A DNA stretch of 64,000 nucleotides from Humibacillus xanthopallidus (GTDB taxonomy: Bacteria > Actinomycetota > Actinomycetes > Actinomycetales > Dermatophilaceae), in NCBI RefSeq assembly GCF_006717145.1, contig NZ_VFQF01000001.1, positions 682,001 to 746,000 of the forward strand, read 5' to 3'. Numbering within the stretch: position 1 is the stretch's first letter; the number at the start of each line of letters is the position of its first letter. This document shows, piece by piece, positions 1-8,860 of this stretch. The notes beneath the pieces were generated by a model. That model did not search any database. It saw only the letters and a list, made by a program, of their open reading frames with translations, and was not told where the DNA came from. The translations under genes were made by a program, and so were the position numbers.

Positions 1-578
1 TTGGTCAGCTTGCCGGCGACGGGAGAGGGGATCTCCGTGTCGACCTTGTCGGTCGAGACCTCGAGGAGCGGCTCGTCGACTGCGACGTCGTCGCCCTCGG
101 CCTTGAGCCAGCGGGTCACGGTGCCCTCGGTGACCGACTCGCCGAGCGCGGGCATCGTCACCGTCTGGCCACCGCCACCCTCGCTGCCCGTGGCGGCGGC
201 CTGCGGTGCTGCGGCCTGCTCGGCCTCCGGCTCGCTCGTGGCGGGCTGGGGCTCCTGCTCGGTGCTCGGGGCCTCGGGTGCCGGTGCGGCCGCCTGCTCC
301 TGCGCGGGCTCCGGGGCGGACTGCTGCGGGGCGGGCGCGTCGCCGTCGCCGATGACGGCGAGGTCGGCGCCCACGGGCACGGTGTCGTCCTCCTGCGCGA
401 GGATCTCCTGCAGGGTCCCAGCAACGGGAGAGGGGATCTCGGTGTCGACCTTGTCGGTCGAGACCTCGAGCAGGGGCTCGTCGACCTCGACCTTGTCACC
501 GACGTTCTTCAGCCAGCGGGTGACGGTCCCCTCGGTGACTGACTCACCCAGGGCCGGCATGGTCACGCGTTCTGACAT
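1..578 (-). CDS. sucB: Dihydrolipoamide acyltransferase (E2), N-terminal part; runs off the window
   Basis: The E2 core carries acyl groups on lipoyl-lysine in 2-oxoglutarate or another 2-oxoacid dehydrogenase complex. Only the first ~192 residues are in the window. Two lipoyl domains are visible, at about residues 1-78 and from about 138 on. Both begin [18 protein letters not shown] and both carry the lipoylation motif [12 protein letters not shown]. They are joined by a Pro/Ala/Glu/Gln-rich flexible linker typical of E2 swinging arms. The ATG at 578 follows a strong AGGAGAG ribosome binding site. It lies 31 bp downstream of lpdA on the same strand, so E3 and E2 are probably co-transcribed. 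The near-identical DNA of the two lipoyl domains shows tandem duplication, which is usual in actinobacterial SucB. Branched-chain or pyruvate E2 cannot be excluded without the catalytic domain. Confidence 0.9.
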   Translation of the reverse strand, partial: MSERVTMPALGESVTEGTVTRWLKNVGDKVEVDEPLLEVSTDKVDTEIPSPVAGTLQEILAQEDDTVPVGADLAVIGDGDAPAPQQSAPEPAQEQAAAPAPEAPSTEQEPQPATSEPEAEQAAAPQAAATGSEGGGGQTVTMPALGESVTEGTVTRWLKAEGDDVAVDEPLLEVSTDKVDTEIPSPVAGKLT

Positions 579-609
579 GACGTGTTCTCTCCTCTTCCGA
601 GTTACTGGC

Positions 610-1989
610 TCAAGCGTGTGCGTGCAGGGGCTTACCCGCCAAGGCCAAGTGTGCCTCGCCGAGCGCCTCGTTCTGTGTGGGGTGCGCGTGGACGAGACCT
701 GCGACGTCCTCCGGGTGCGCTTCCCAGTTGACGATGAGCTGAGCCTCGCCGATCTGCTCGCCCATCCTTGCGCCGATCATGTGCACGCCGACGATGGGTC
801 CATCCTTTGCGCGCACGAGCTTGACGAACCCCTGCGTGCCGAGGATCTGCGACTTGCCGTTGCCGCCGAGGTTGTACTCGTACGTCTCGACCTCGCCGTG
901 CTGCTCGCGAGCCTGCGCCTCCGTTAGGCCGACGCTCGCGATCTCCGGGTCGCAGTAGGTGACCCGCGGGATGCCCGACTCGACGATGGGGACCGGCGAC
1001 AGGCCGGCGATCTGCTCGGCGACGAAGATGCCCTGGGCGAAGCCACGGTGGGCGAGCTGGAGACCCGGCACGATGTCGCCGACGGCATAGACGCCGTCGA
1101 CGTTGGTGCGCAGTCGCTCGTCGGTGGGAACGAAGCCGCGGTCGATGGTGACCCCGGCCTCGGCATACCCGAGGCCGTCGGTGACGGGTCCGCGGCCGAC
1201 CGCGACGAGCAGCAGGTCGGCCTCGATGGTCTCGCCCGACTCGAGCGAGACGGTGACGACATCGCCGTTCTGGCTGGCGCCGGCAAAGCGCACGCTGGTC
1301 TTGAACGCGATCTTGCGCTTGCGGAAGGCGCGCTCCAGCTGCTTGCTCAGCGCCTCGTCCTCGGCGGCGACGAGCCGGGGCAGCGCCTCGACGATGGTGA
1401 CCCCCGAGCCGAAGCTCCTGAAGACGGAGGCGAACTCGACTCCGATGACGCCGCCACCGAGCACGACGACTCGGGCGGGGACGTGGTCGAGCGATAGGGC
1501 CTGCTCGCTCGTCATGATGCGGCCGCCGATCTCGAGCCCCGGCAGCGACTTGGCGTAGCTCCCGGTCGCGAGGACGACGTTCTTGCCCGTGAGGCGGCGG
1601 TCGCCGACGACGACGGTGTGCGGTCGGTCGAGGCGACCCGCGCCTTCGACGTACTCGATCGCCGCGGCCTTGACGAGGCCCTGCAGACCTTTGTGGAGCC
1701 GGCCGACGACGCCGTCCTTGTAGGCGTTGACGCCGGGCATGTCGACGCCCTCGAGCGTCGTCCGCACGCCGAAGCGCTCGCCCTCGCGGGCCACGTCGGC
1801 GACCTCGGCCGCGTGCAGCAGTGCCTTCGTCGGGATGCACCCGACGTGCAGGCACGTGCCGCCCAGCTTGCCCTTCTCGACGAGGGCCACCGAGAGGCCC
1901 AGTTCTGCCGATCGCAGGGCGCAGGCGTAGCCGCCTGACCCTCCACCGAGGATGACGACGTCGTAGTCGTCTGCGGCGTCAGCCGACAT
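610..1989 (-). CDS. lpdA: Dihydrolipoyl dehydrogenase (E3)
   Basis: FAD/NAD-dependent disulfide oxidoreductase that reoxidises dihydrolipoamide in 2-oxoacid dehydrogenases and the glycine cleavage system. The 459-residue length is normal. The FAD-binding GGGSGG is at residues 15-20 and the redox disulfide [13 protein letters not shown] (C46, C51) follows. A second Rossmann motif, [14 protein letters not shown], lies mid-protein, the FAD motif [10 protein letters not shown] comes later, and the catalytic His-Pro of HAHPTQNE is at about residue 436. The ATG start [16 protein letters not shown] places the dinucleotide fold at the usual distance. It is the first gene of a minus-strand pair with the E2 gene and diverges from the small gene at 2143. 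gcvT nearby could also draw on this E3. Confidence 0.97.
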   Translation of the reverse strand: MSADAADDYDVVILGGGSGGYACALRSAELGLSVALVEKGKLGGTCLHVGCIPTKALLHAAEVADVAREGERFGVRTTLEGVDMPGVNAYKDGVVGRLHKGLQGLVKAAAIEYVEGAGRLDRPHTVVVGDRRLTGKNVVLATGSYAKSLPGLEIGGRIMTSEQALSLDHVPARVVVLGGGVIGVEFASVFRSFGSGVTIVEALPRLVAAEDEALSKQLERAFRKRKIAFKTSVRFAGASQNGDVVTVSLESGETIEADLLLVAVGRGPVTDGLGYAEAGVTIDRGFVPTDERLRTNVDGVYAVGDIVPGLQLAHRGFAQGIFVAEQIAGLSPVPIVESGIPRVTYCDPEIASVGLTEAQAREQHGEVETYEYNLGGNGKSQILGTQGFVKLVRAKDGPIVGVHMIGARMGEQIGEAQLIVNWEAHPEDVAGLVHAHPTQNEALGEAHLALAGKPLHAHA

Positions 1990-2142
1990 GAGTTGATGCT
2001 CCTTGTGGGGCTCGTGGCGCTGTGCTGGGCATTCGGGGTGGACTGCAAGAGCATCTTGTCATTGATCGAGGGGCGCGTCACAAGCAGGGCGCGCCGACCG
2101 GGCACGCCGCGTCGTGACGGGTCGAGCACGTACAGTGCCGCC

Positions 2143-2490
2143 ATGGGCTGGTTCTCTCGCCGCGGCTCCCGGAAGACCGTGAAGTTCCCGGGGCGATCCG
2201 ACGGGCCTGCGATGGAGATCGACCGCAAGGAGGTCGAGACCCACCTGCAGACCTTCGTCGCGACGAAGCGCGGCGTCGAGGCCTACGTCGAGCCGGCCAC
2301 GAGCGTCACCAACACGACGATCGTGCTCATCGCCTGGGACGGCGAGTGGACCCGCCGTGCGGTGCCCTCGCCCAAGGAGGCCTTCGAGGTGAGCCGCAAG
2401 CTCGGCATCCCCGTCTACGACGTCAACCAGACCGGCTATCCCAACCGCATGCGGGAGTGGAGCAAGCGCAAGCGTCAGGGCGACGCCTGA
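2143..2490 (+). CDS. Conserved actinobacterial small protein of unknown function
   Basis: This 115-residue soluble protein begins MGWFSRRGSRKTVKFPGR. The frame stays open upstream to 1993, but the ATG at 2143 is where recognisable coding begins. Proteins of this kind are conserved in actinobacteria and sometimes loosely annotated as oxidoreductase, but I see no cofactor-binding motif that supports this. There is no signal peptide or membrane segment; the ends are basic and the centre is rich in Val/Thr. It stands alone between the divergent lpdA and the DUF5302 gene. No function is assigned. Confidence 0.75.
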   Translation: MGWFSRRGSRKTVKFPGRSDGPAMEIDRKEVETHLQTFVATKRGVEAYVEPATSVTNTTIVLIAWDGEWTRRAVPSPKEAFEVSRKLGIPVYDVNQTGYPNRMREWSKRKRQGDA

Positions 2491-2582
2491 CCCAAAAGCA
2501 CTGGCGGGTATGCCGGGTGGCTGACACAGTGAATTTCGTTCCGTCCACGCCGGATTCGGCACCAACGAGAAGGAGGTACTCG

Positions 2583-2807
2583 ATGTCCACGAAGGATGGG
2601 GACACATCGGCGCAGGAGAAGGGCTCCTCGGAAGGGGGCAAGTCCGGCCCGAGCGAGGACATGAAGGCGAAGTTCCGCGCCGCCCTCGACAAGAAGCACG
2701 CGCACGGGGGCAAGGACGTCTCCGACGACGGTGACCGCTCCAAGGTCCACGGCGCCCACGGGCCTGCCAAGTCGCAGCAGATGTTCCGTCGCAAGTCCGG
2801 CGGCTGA
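2583..2807 (+). CDS. DUF5302 family small protein
   Basis: This 74-residue, highly charged and probably largely disordered protein has a Ser/Gly/Glu/Lys-rich N-terminus. The C-terminal half carries the features I associate with DUF5302 (DMKAKFRAALDKK, then SKVHGAHGP and QQMFRRKSG). The ATG is preceded by AGAAGGAGGTACTCG, an almost perfect ribosome binding site, so expression may be strong. Function is unknown. A strong hairpin follows 54 bp downstream. Confidence 0.8.
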   Translation: MSTKDGDTSAQEKGSSEGGKSGPSEDMKAKFRAALDKKHAHGGKDVSDDGDRSKVHGAHGPAKSQQMFRRKSGG

Positions 2808-2860
2808 CCCCGCACGACTCCCGACCCGGTCGGCGGCCACGGCCGCCGGGCCACGCATAC

Positions 2861-2901
2861 GTCGAAAGGCCAGAACGCATCGCGCGTTCTGGCCTTTCGA
2901 C
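2861..2901. terminator. Perfect 18-bp inverted repeat, probable bidirectional terminator
   Basis: The arms at 2861-2878 and 2884-2901 are perfectly complementary around a 5-nt loop. It sits between the convergent DUF5302 gene and pepA, where a shared terminator is expected. There is no long T tract, as is common in high-GC actinobacteria. Confidence 0.75.
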
Positions 2902-2911
2902 GGTGCCGACC

Positions 2912-2965
2912 CGACCAGGGGTGGCCACTCGACTCGGGTGAGGCGACCAGGAGTGGCCACTCGAC
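2912..2965. repeat. Two direct copies of a 22-bp unit with the GTGGCCACTCGAC core, 32-bp period
   Basis: Copies at 2912-2933 and 2944-2965 differ at one position and start 32 bp apart. The core is the reverse complement of the GTCGAGTGGCCAC unit repeated at 51,601-51,745, and is related to the repeats at 39,323-39,609. It lies in the 3' flank of pepA. Confidence 0.7.
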
Positions 2966-2973
2966 GGGGTCGG

Positions 2974-4452
2974 TCAGAGGTAGGACTCGGCGAGGCCGAC
3001 GAGGGTGCGCACGCCGAAGCCGGTGCCGCCCTTGGGCCAGTAGCCCGTCGCCCCCTTGTCGTTGAAGGCCGGTCCGGCGATGTCGAGGTGGCTCCACGGG
3101 ATGCCCTCGCCGACGAACTCGCTGAGGAAGATGCCGGCCGTCAGCATGCCGCCCTCGGACCCGCCCTTGTGCGCGAGGTCGGCGTTGATCGAATCGAGCA
3201 CGGGGCGCAGCTCCTTCGGCAGCGGCATCGGCCACATGGCCTCGCCGACCGTCTCGGCGGCGTCGAGCACGCGGGTGCGGAAGGCGTCGTCGTTGCCCAT
3301 GACCGCGGCCGTGTTGGCGAGGGCGATGACCTGGGCGCCGGTCAGGGTGGCGACGTCGACGATCGCGTCGGGCCTCGTCTCGGAGGCGAGGGCGATGCAG
3401 TCGCCGAGGACCATGCGCCCCTCGGCGTCGGTGTTGAGCACCTCGACCGTCTTGCCGCCGCGCATCGTCACGACGTCACTCGGCCGCTGGGCGGTCGAGC
3501 TCGGCATGTTCTCGGCGAGGCCGAGGTAGCCGGTGACAGCGATCGGCAGGCCGAGCTCGGCGATGGCGAGCACCGCTCCGGCGACCGCGGCGGCGCCGGC
3601 CATGTCGCACTTCATCGTCAGCATGCCCGCGGCGGGCTTGATGCAGAGGCCGCCCGAGTCGAAGGTGATGCCCTTGCCGACGAAGGCGAGCGTCGCCTTG
3701 GGCCGGGCGGGGGAGTAGGTGAGCACGGCGATGCGCGGCTCGTTGGCCGAGCCCTGGCCGACACCGACCGTGCCGCCGAAGCCACCCGAACGCAGGGCCT
3801 TCATGTCGTAGGACTTGAGCTTGACCTTGCTGCCCTTGATCTTCTCCGCGACCGAGTCGACGAAGCTCTCGGGGTAGAGCAGGTTGGGCGCCAGGTTGAC
3901 GAGGTCGCGGGTGTAGGCCACGGCCTCGCCCAGCGCGGCGGCGCGCTTGACGGCCTTGCGCGAGACGGCGTCGCCGGGGCCGATGATCGAGACGGACTCG
4001 ACGGCGTCGGTGCTCGTCGTGTGGGCCTTCGACACGGCATACGCCCCGAGGCTGACGCCCTCGGCGACAGCGGCGACGAGCTCGGCGGAGGTGCCCGGCA
4101 CGACGACGCCGGCCTTCTTCTTCTTGGCGAGGCCGCGGACCGCGGCGCCGATGCCCTTGCGCACGTCCTCGAGGGCCGCCGCGTCGGGCGTGCCGCTGCC
4201 GAGCGCGCCGACGCCGGCGAGCACGACGACGCGCGCCTTGACGTCGGGCACCGCGGCCAGCGTCGTGACCTCGCCGACCTTGCCGGCGAGCTCGAGGTCG
4301 CCGATGACGGAGCCGAGGTGTGTCACCGTGCGGCGGGGCAGGCCGTGCCCCGGCGCAAGGGCCGCGCCCTTGTCGCCGGACACGAGGGCGACGACGAGGG
4401 CGTCGACCGCGGCATCTCCCGCCGAGCGGGAGGAGAGGGTCAGGGTGGTCAC
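2974..4452 (-). CDS. pepA: Leucyl aminopeptidase (M17 family)
   Basis: Cytosolic two-metal aminopeptidase that removes N-terminal residues from peptides. The length is 492 aa. The catalytic metal-binding region is intact: [20 protein letters not shown], then the M17 signature NTDAEGR at about residues 340-346. The N-terminal half is the variable M17 N-domain. The start is the GTG at 4452 ([10 protein letters not shown]), preceded by AAGGAG. The frame is open further upstream to 4947, but that stretch overlaps gcvT on the other strand and has no family similarity. It diverges from gcvT. Confidence 0.95.
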   Translation of the reverse strand: MTTLTLSSRSAGDAAVDALVVALVSGDKGAALAPGHGLPRRTVTHLGSVIGDLELAGKVGEVTTLAAVPDVKARVVVLAGVGALGSGTPDAAALEDVRKGIGAAVRGLAKKKKAGVVVPGTSAELVAAVAEGVSLGAYAVSKAHTTSTDAVESVSIIGPGDAVSRKAVKRAAALGEAVAYTRDLVNLAPNLLYPESFVDSVAEKIKGSKVKLKSYDMKALRSGGFGGTVGVGQGSANEPRIAVLTYSPARPKATLAFVGKGITFDSGGLCIKPAAGMLTMKCDMAGAAAVAGAVLAIAELGLPIAVTGYLGLAENMPSSTAQRPSDVVTMRGGKTVEVLNTDAEGRMVLGDCIALASETRPDAIVDVATLTGAQVIALANTAAVMGNDDAFRTRVLDAAETVGEAMWPMPLPKELRPVLDSINADLAHKGGSEGGMLTAGIFLSEFVGEGIPWSHLDIAGPAFNDKGATGYWPKGGTGFGVRTLVGLAESYL

Positions 4453-4618
4453 GGAGGTGCTCCTTCTCGGACGTGGCGTCGCGGTGGCGTCGGTGCTCAC
4501 GCGGCTGCGACCGTCGGCTGGCGACCGGCCCGCAGGCACGTCGCGGCAGCACGACAGGTGTGCGCGCTCGATCGTAACCGGGCCATCGCGCGGACGCCGG
4601 AAGGGTAGGTTGACGACC

Positions 4619-5737
4619 ATGACGACAGCGCAGTCGGGGACGACCTCCCCGCTCCTCTCACCCCTGCACGACCGCCACGTCGCCCTCGGGGCGAAGATGG
4701 CCGACTTCGGCGGCTGGGACATGCCGATCGAGTACCCCGGCGGTGGTGTCGTCGCCGAGCACACGGCGGTTCGCGAGCGCGTCGGCGTCTTCGACGTCAG
4801 CCACCTCGGCAAGGCCTCGGTGGTCGGGCCGGGCGCGGCCGACTTCGTCAACGCGTGCCTCACCAACGACCTCCGGCGCATCCAGCCGGGCTCGGCGCAG
4901 TACACCCTGTGCTGCGACGAGTCGGGTGGGGTCGTCGACGACCTCATCGCCTACCTCAAGTCCGACGACGACGTCTTCCTCATCCCCAACGCCGCCAACA
5001 CAGCGGAGGTCGTGCGGCGCCTCGCGGCGGCCGCCCCGGAGGGGATCACCGTGTCCAACCTGCACCACGACTACGGCGTCATCGCCGTGCAGGGCACGAA
5101 GAGCGACGAGGTGCTCGAGAGCCTCGGCCTGCCCACCGGCCACGACTACATGTCCTTCGTCGAGGCCGACTGGCAGGGCCGGCCGGTCATCGTCTGCCGC
5201 ACCGGCTACACCGGCGAGCGCGGCTACGAGCTCGTGCCTCGCTGGGACGACGCCCCGGCGCTGTGGGACGCCCTCGTGGCCGCCGTCGAGCCCTTCGGCG
5301 GTATGCCGTGTGGCCTGGGCGCGCGCGACACGCTGCGCACCGAGATGGGCTACCCGCTGCACGGGCAGGACCTCTCGCTCGACATCTCGCCCGTCCAGGC
5401 GCGCGCGGGCTGGGCCGTCGGCTGGAAGAAGGACGCCTTCTGGGGCAAGGCAGCGCTCGAGGCCGAGCGCGCGAACCCCACCCGGCTCATGCGCGGCCTG
5501 CTCGTCACCGGACGCGGCATCCCGCGGGCGCACTGCGCCGTCGCCCACGACGGCGAGACGGTGGGCGAGGTCACCTCGGGCACGTTCTCGCCGACCCTCA
5601 AGCAGGGAATCGCCTTGGCGCTGTTGGCTCCCGGCGTCGCCGACGGTGAGACGGTGTCGGTCGACGTGCGCGGACGTGGGGTCGAGGCGACGGTCGTCAA
5701 GCCGCCCTTCGTGCAGGTGCAGGTCCGCGAGGCCTGA
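4619..5737 (+). CDS. gcvT: Glycine cleavage system T protein (aminomethyltransferase)
   Basis: Transfers the methylene group from aminomethyl-lipoyl H protein to tetrahydrofolate, releasing ammonia. The 372-residue length matches the family. The N-terminus contains [16 protein letters not shown] and [12 protein letters not shown], and the folate-binding region has [14 protein letters not shown]. The start is ATG 4619 (MTTAQSG); the frame is open far upstream only as antisense to pepA. gcvP and gcvH are not in the window, while lpdA (L protein) is 3 kb away. Confidence 0.95.
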   Translation: MTTAQSGTTSPLLSPLHDRHVALGAKMADFGGWDMPIEYPGGGVVAEHTAVRERVGVFDVSHLGKASVVGPGAADFVNACLTNDLRRIQPGSAQYTLCCDESGGVVDDLIAYLKSDDDVFLIPNAANTAEVVRRLAAAAPEGITVSNLHHDYGVIAVQGTKSDEVLESLGLPTGHDYMSFVEADWQGRPVIVCRTGYTGERGYELVPRWDDAPALWDALVAAVEPFGGMPCGLGARDTLRTEMGYPLHGQDLSLDISPVQARAGWAVGWKKDAFWGKAALEAERANPTRLMRGLLVTGRGIPRAHCAVAHDGETVGEVTSGTFSPTLKQGIALALLAPGVADGETVSVDVRGRGVEATVVKPPFVQVQVREA

Positions 5738-5856
5738 GGCGACCACGACGGCGCGTCACCGAGGTCGGGGGCGCGCCGGGCGGCATACCGGAGGCTCGAG
5801 GGGGCAGGATCGGAGGCGGACGACGTCCGTCCTGACCCCACGTCGAGGAGCTGACC

Positions 5857-6315
5857 ATGACCGAGACCCCCGCCGACCAGCCCGCCACCACGGGCGCGCC
5901 CGCCGAACCAGGCGCACCGGGTGCCACCTTCAGCGACGACGAGCACGGCACCCTGCGGTCGGCCGCGTTGCTCGCCGGCGCCTTGGTGTCGCGCGCCGAG
6001 AAGGGCATGTTCGACAGCATCAAGGAGTCGTTCGCAGCCTCCAAGGCGATCGCCGGCTCACCACCGCAGATCGCGGCCCTCGTCGGCAAGGGCGGCTTCC
6101 CCGAGCTGCCCAAGGGCACGCCGGAGCAGGTCGAGGCGCGCACGCTCGAGCTGCTGGGCCAGGCCGTGGCGATCCTGCGCGCGAAGGCGCCCGACCTCGT
6201 CGACGGCTACCGGGCGATGGTGCTCGAGAGCTGCCGCGACGCTGCGGCGGCCGCGGACGACACGTCGGGCAACGAGCTGGCCGCGATCGCGAAGGTCGAG
6301 TCGGCCCTCGCGTGA
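5857..6315 (+). CDS. Hypothetical protein, Ala-rich, probably helical
   Basis: This 152-residue protein has a Pro/Ala/Thr-rich, probably disordered N-terminus (about residues 1-27) followed by amphipathic, Ala-rich helices. There is no signal peptide, membrane segment, Cys cluster or catalytic motif I recognise. It stands between gcvT and the convergent P1 peptidase gene. I cannot assign a function. Confidence 0.65.
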   Translation: MTETPADQPATTGAPAEPGAPGATFSDDEHGTLRSAALLAGALVSRAEKGMFDSIKESFAASKAIAGSPPQIAALVGKGGFPELPKGTPEQVEARTLELLGQAVAILRAKAPDLVDGYRAMVLESCRDAAAAADDTSGNELAAIAKVESALA

Positions 6316-6355
6316 CCCGGCTCCGGCGATCGCGCCCAGCGAGGTCGGCCGTGCG

Positions 6356-7489
6356 TCAGCGCAGCGAGAAGCGGCGGCGGCCGTAGCGGTCGAGGATGCC
6401 GGCGAGCCGTTCGCCGTCGAGCGCGTGGACGGTCAGCCCGTCGCGACCCGTCATCGTCTCCGCCTGGAGCATCGCGTTGAGGATGGCCTCGGCGGTCGCC
6501 TCGATGACGGCCCCGAAGAGGGTGTCGAAGTACTCGAGCGCGAGCATCTCGACCTGGAGCCCGACCGCGGTGCGGGCTCCAGGGCCCTGGTCGGGCATGC
6601 CGTGGGCCGCGGTCGAGAAGGCGATCATGAGGTCACCGGAGTAGTTGTCGCCGCGAGCGCCGAACTTCGCGATGCCGAGCCCGGCCCGCTGCGCGAGCCG
6701 GTTGAGCTGGTGGGGCAGGAGGGGGGCATCGGTGGCGACGACGGCGAGCACCGAGCCGGTGCCCGGTGGCGGCACGCGGGTGATCTCCGACATCCGCGGG
6801 AAGGGGACGTCCTTCTTCGTGAGGACGTGCCCGATCGGCACCCCGTTGACCTCGAAGTGCTTGCGGTCGCCGTGGTTGGCCTGCACGAGCACGCCGATGG
6901 TGAAGCGCCGCTCGCCGAGCTCGACGACACGTGAGGCCGTGCCGGTGCCCCCCTTGAAGCCGTAGCACTGGGTCCCCGTGCCGCCGCCGACGTTGCCCTC
7001 GGCGATCGGACCACCTCGGGCGTCGTCGTGGGCGGCGTGCACGTGCTCGGCGGTGACGTGCTGGCCGCTGATGTCGTTGAGGATGCCGTCCCACGTCTCG
7101 CCGACCACGGGCAGCATGATCGGCATCCGGCCGGGAATGCGGGTCTCGCGCCGGATGAGGGTGTCGCGCACGACGCCGACGCTGTCGGTGTTGGTCAGGG
7201 CGATGGGGCTCGAGAGCATGCCCGACTCGTGGAGCCACTCGAGCCCGGTGAGCTCCCCGAAACCGTTGAGCCGGTGGTAGCCCGCGAAGACGGGCTCCGT
7301 CGAGGGTCGGCCGCCGTGGGGGAGCACGACGGTGACCCCGGTGCGCACGGGCCCCTGCCCGACGGTGAGCTCGCCCTCGCCGTGGACGATGGTGCTGTAA
7401 CCGACCCGGACGCCCTCGACGTCGGTGATGGCGTTGTGGGGTCCGGCCTCACCGGTGCCGATCTCGATGCCGACGTCACTCGCTCGCAC
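6356..7489 (-). CDS. P1-family peptidase (DmpA/BapA-like, S58)
   Basis: Homologue of self-processing N-terminal nucleophile aminopeptidases such as DmpA and beta-peptidyl aminopeptidases. The length is 377 aa. The N-terminus has NAITDVEGVRVGY. The segment PGTGSVLAVVATDAPLLPHQ fits the autoprocessing site, in which Gly-Ser cleavage frees a nucleophilic Ser. The tail keeps GDNYSGDLMIAFSTA. The start is GTG 7489. There is no signal peptide, so it is probably cytosolic. Specificity (D-Ala, beta-peptide or other) cannot be told from sequence. Confidence 0.88.
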   Translation of the reverse strand: MRASDVGIEIGTGEAGPHNAITDVEGVRVGYSTIVHGEGELTVGQGPVRTGVTVVLPHGGRPSTEPVFAGYHRLNGFGELTGLEWLHESGMLSSPIALTNTDSVGVVRDTLIRRETRIPGRMPIMLPVVGETWDGILNDISGQHVTAEHVHAAHDDARGGPIAEGNVGGGTGTQCYGFKGGTGTASRVVELGERRFTIGVLVQANHGDRKHFEVNGVPIGHVLTKKDVPFPRMSEITRVPPPGTGSVLAVVATDAPLLPHQLNRLAQRAGLGIAKFGARGDNYSGDLMIAFSTAAHGMPDQGPGARTAVGLQVEMLALEYFDTLFGAVIEATAEAILNAMLQAETMTGRDGLTVHALDGERLAGILDRYGRRRFSLR

Positions 7490-7612
7490 GGGGGTCTCTC
7501 CTCATCCACCCGCGGGCGGAGGTCGGCCTGCGGCTACGATCTGGCATGTCCTCGGGCAGTCGCCGACCGAGATGAGTCTGGCGACCCCACGCCGTCCAGA
7601 AGGGTAGCCGCT

Positions 7613-8860
7613 TTGACTCACGCACGCGATCCGCTCCGTGCCCGCGCGGCGCTGGCCACCGGGAGGGCTGCCGGACGGATGTCCCAGGCGCTCGGCCGAG
7701 GCTCAGGCTCGATGATCGGGGGCCGGCTGGCGCTGCGGGTCGACCCGGAGGTGTTGCGCGCGGTGGCGGGCGACCGGCGCACCGTCGTCGTCACCGGAAC
7801 GAACGGCAAGAGCACGGTCACGGCACTCGTCGCGGCGGCCCTGTCACCGGGTGGTGCCGTCGTGTCGAACTCGACCGGCGCCAACATGACCGACGGCATC
7901 GTCACCGCCATGGCAGCCGACCGCGAGAGCAGCCTGGCCGCGATCGAGTGCGACGAGGTCTATCTCGGACCGGTCGCTCGCGGCACCCGCCCCAAGGCGG
8001 TGGTCGTGCTCAACTCCTCCCGCGAGTACACCCGTGGGGTCTCGCTCAAGAGCACCCTCGAGCACTGGCGGCACACGGCGGCGACCCTGCCCCACGACTG
8101 CGTGGCGATCGTCAACGTCGACGACCCCCTCGTCAGCTGGGCCTTCGAGACGGCGCCCCGCCGCATCGGCGTCAGCGGCGGGCTCTACTGGCGAGACGAC
8201 GCGCTCGTCTGCCCGGCGTGCGGCACGGTGCAGGACTTCACCGACACGTCGTGGAGCTGCCCGGGCTGCCACCGGTCGCGGCCCGAACCCGACTGGAACG
8301 TCGTCCCGGACGGTGACGGGTGGGCCGTCGCGCACGCCGGCGGGCGCACCCGCCTCGACGTCACGGTGCCGGGTCGCACCGGCCCGGTCGGTGGCGCCTT
8401 CGCGCTCGCCGCGGCCGACGCCCTCGGTGTCGACGTCGACGCGGCCGCCGAGCGCATCAGCGCCGTGGCCGACGTCGACGGCCGGTATGCGCCCTATCGG
8501 GTGGGCGAGCACCAGGCGCGCCTGCTCATGCTGAAGAACCCTGCCGGGTGGGCCGAGGCCATCGACGTGGCCGTCTCGACGGGCCGGCCGCTCGTCGTGG
8601 CGCTCGACCCCTTCGGCCCCAAGGACACCGCGACGATGTGGGAGGCGCCCTTCCACCGGCTGGCGGGCCACGAGGTCTTCGTCACCGGGGGGCGTCGCGC
8701 CGACGGCCTCGCGATCCTCGGCGCGTCCGGGGTCGAGGCCCGGGAGGCGCCCGACATCGAGTCCGCCGTCACGAGCCACGCCCCGGGTGAGGTCGTCGTG
8801 GCCTGCAACTACCCGGCCTTCCGTCGCATCTCGAAGCAGTTCCGAGGGAGCACCCATTGA
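7613..8860 (+). CDS. murT: MurT-like lipid II isoglutaminyl synthase subunit, divergent
   Basis: MurT binds ATP and lipid II and, with GatD, amidates D-Glu of the stem peptide. This 415-residue protein has the Mur-ligase P-loop GTNGKST (62-68), the inserted Cys4 zinc ribbon (CPACG, about 201-205, and CPGC, about 216-220) and a DUF1727-like C-terminus. The start is TTG 7613, preceded by AGAAGGG; no better ATG/GTG is in frame. It overlaps gatD by 4 nt. Several usually conserved stretches differ: where MurT proteins typically have RDQLDRYGE this has NSSREYTRG, and the C-terminal D-x-S-W-x-W-D region reads DTATMWEAPF. With the altered partner GatD this may be a paralogue rather than the housekeeping enzyme. 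Confidence 0.87.
   Translation: MTHARDPLRARAALATGRAAGRMSQALGRGSGSMIGGRLALRVDPEVLRAVAGDRRTVVVTGTNGKSTVTALVAAALSPGGAVVSNSTGANMTDGIVTAMAADRESSLAAIECDEVYLGPVARGTRPKAVVVLNSSREYTRGVSLKSTLEHWRHTAATLPHDCVAIVNVDDPLVSWAFETAPRRIGVSGGLYWRDDALVCPACGTVQDFTDTSWSCPGCHRSRPEPDWNVVPDGDGWAVAHAGGRTRLDVTVPGRTGPVGGAFALAAADALGVDVDAAAERISAVADVDGRYAPYRVGEHQARLLMLKNPAGWAEAIDVAVSTGRPLVVALDPFGPKDTATMWEAPFHRLAGHEVFVTGGRRADGLAILGASGVEAREAPDIESAVTSHAPGEVVVACNYPAFRRISKQFRGSTH

Noticed and set aside
1-578. Truncated E2 pseudogene
   Set aside because: The frame is open to the window edge, so the missing C-terminus is only cut off by the window.
2731-4608. 625-codon plus-strand open frame over pepA
   Set aside because: Arg/Gly/Glu/Asp-rich sequence with no domain; it is the opposite-strand reading of pepA, which has all M17 motifs.
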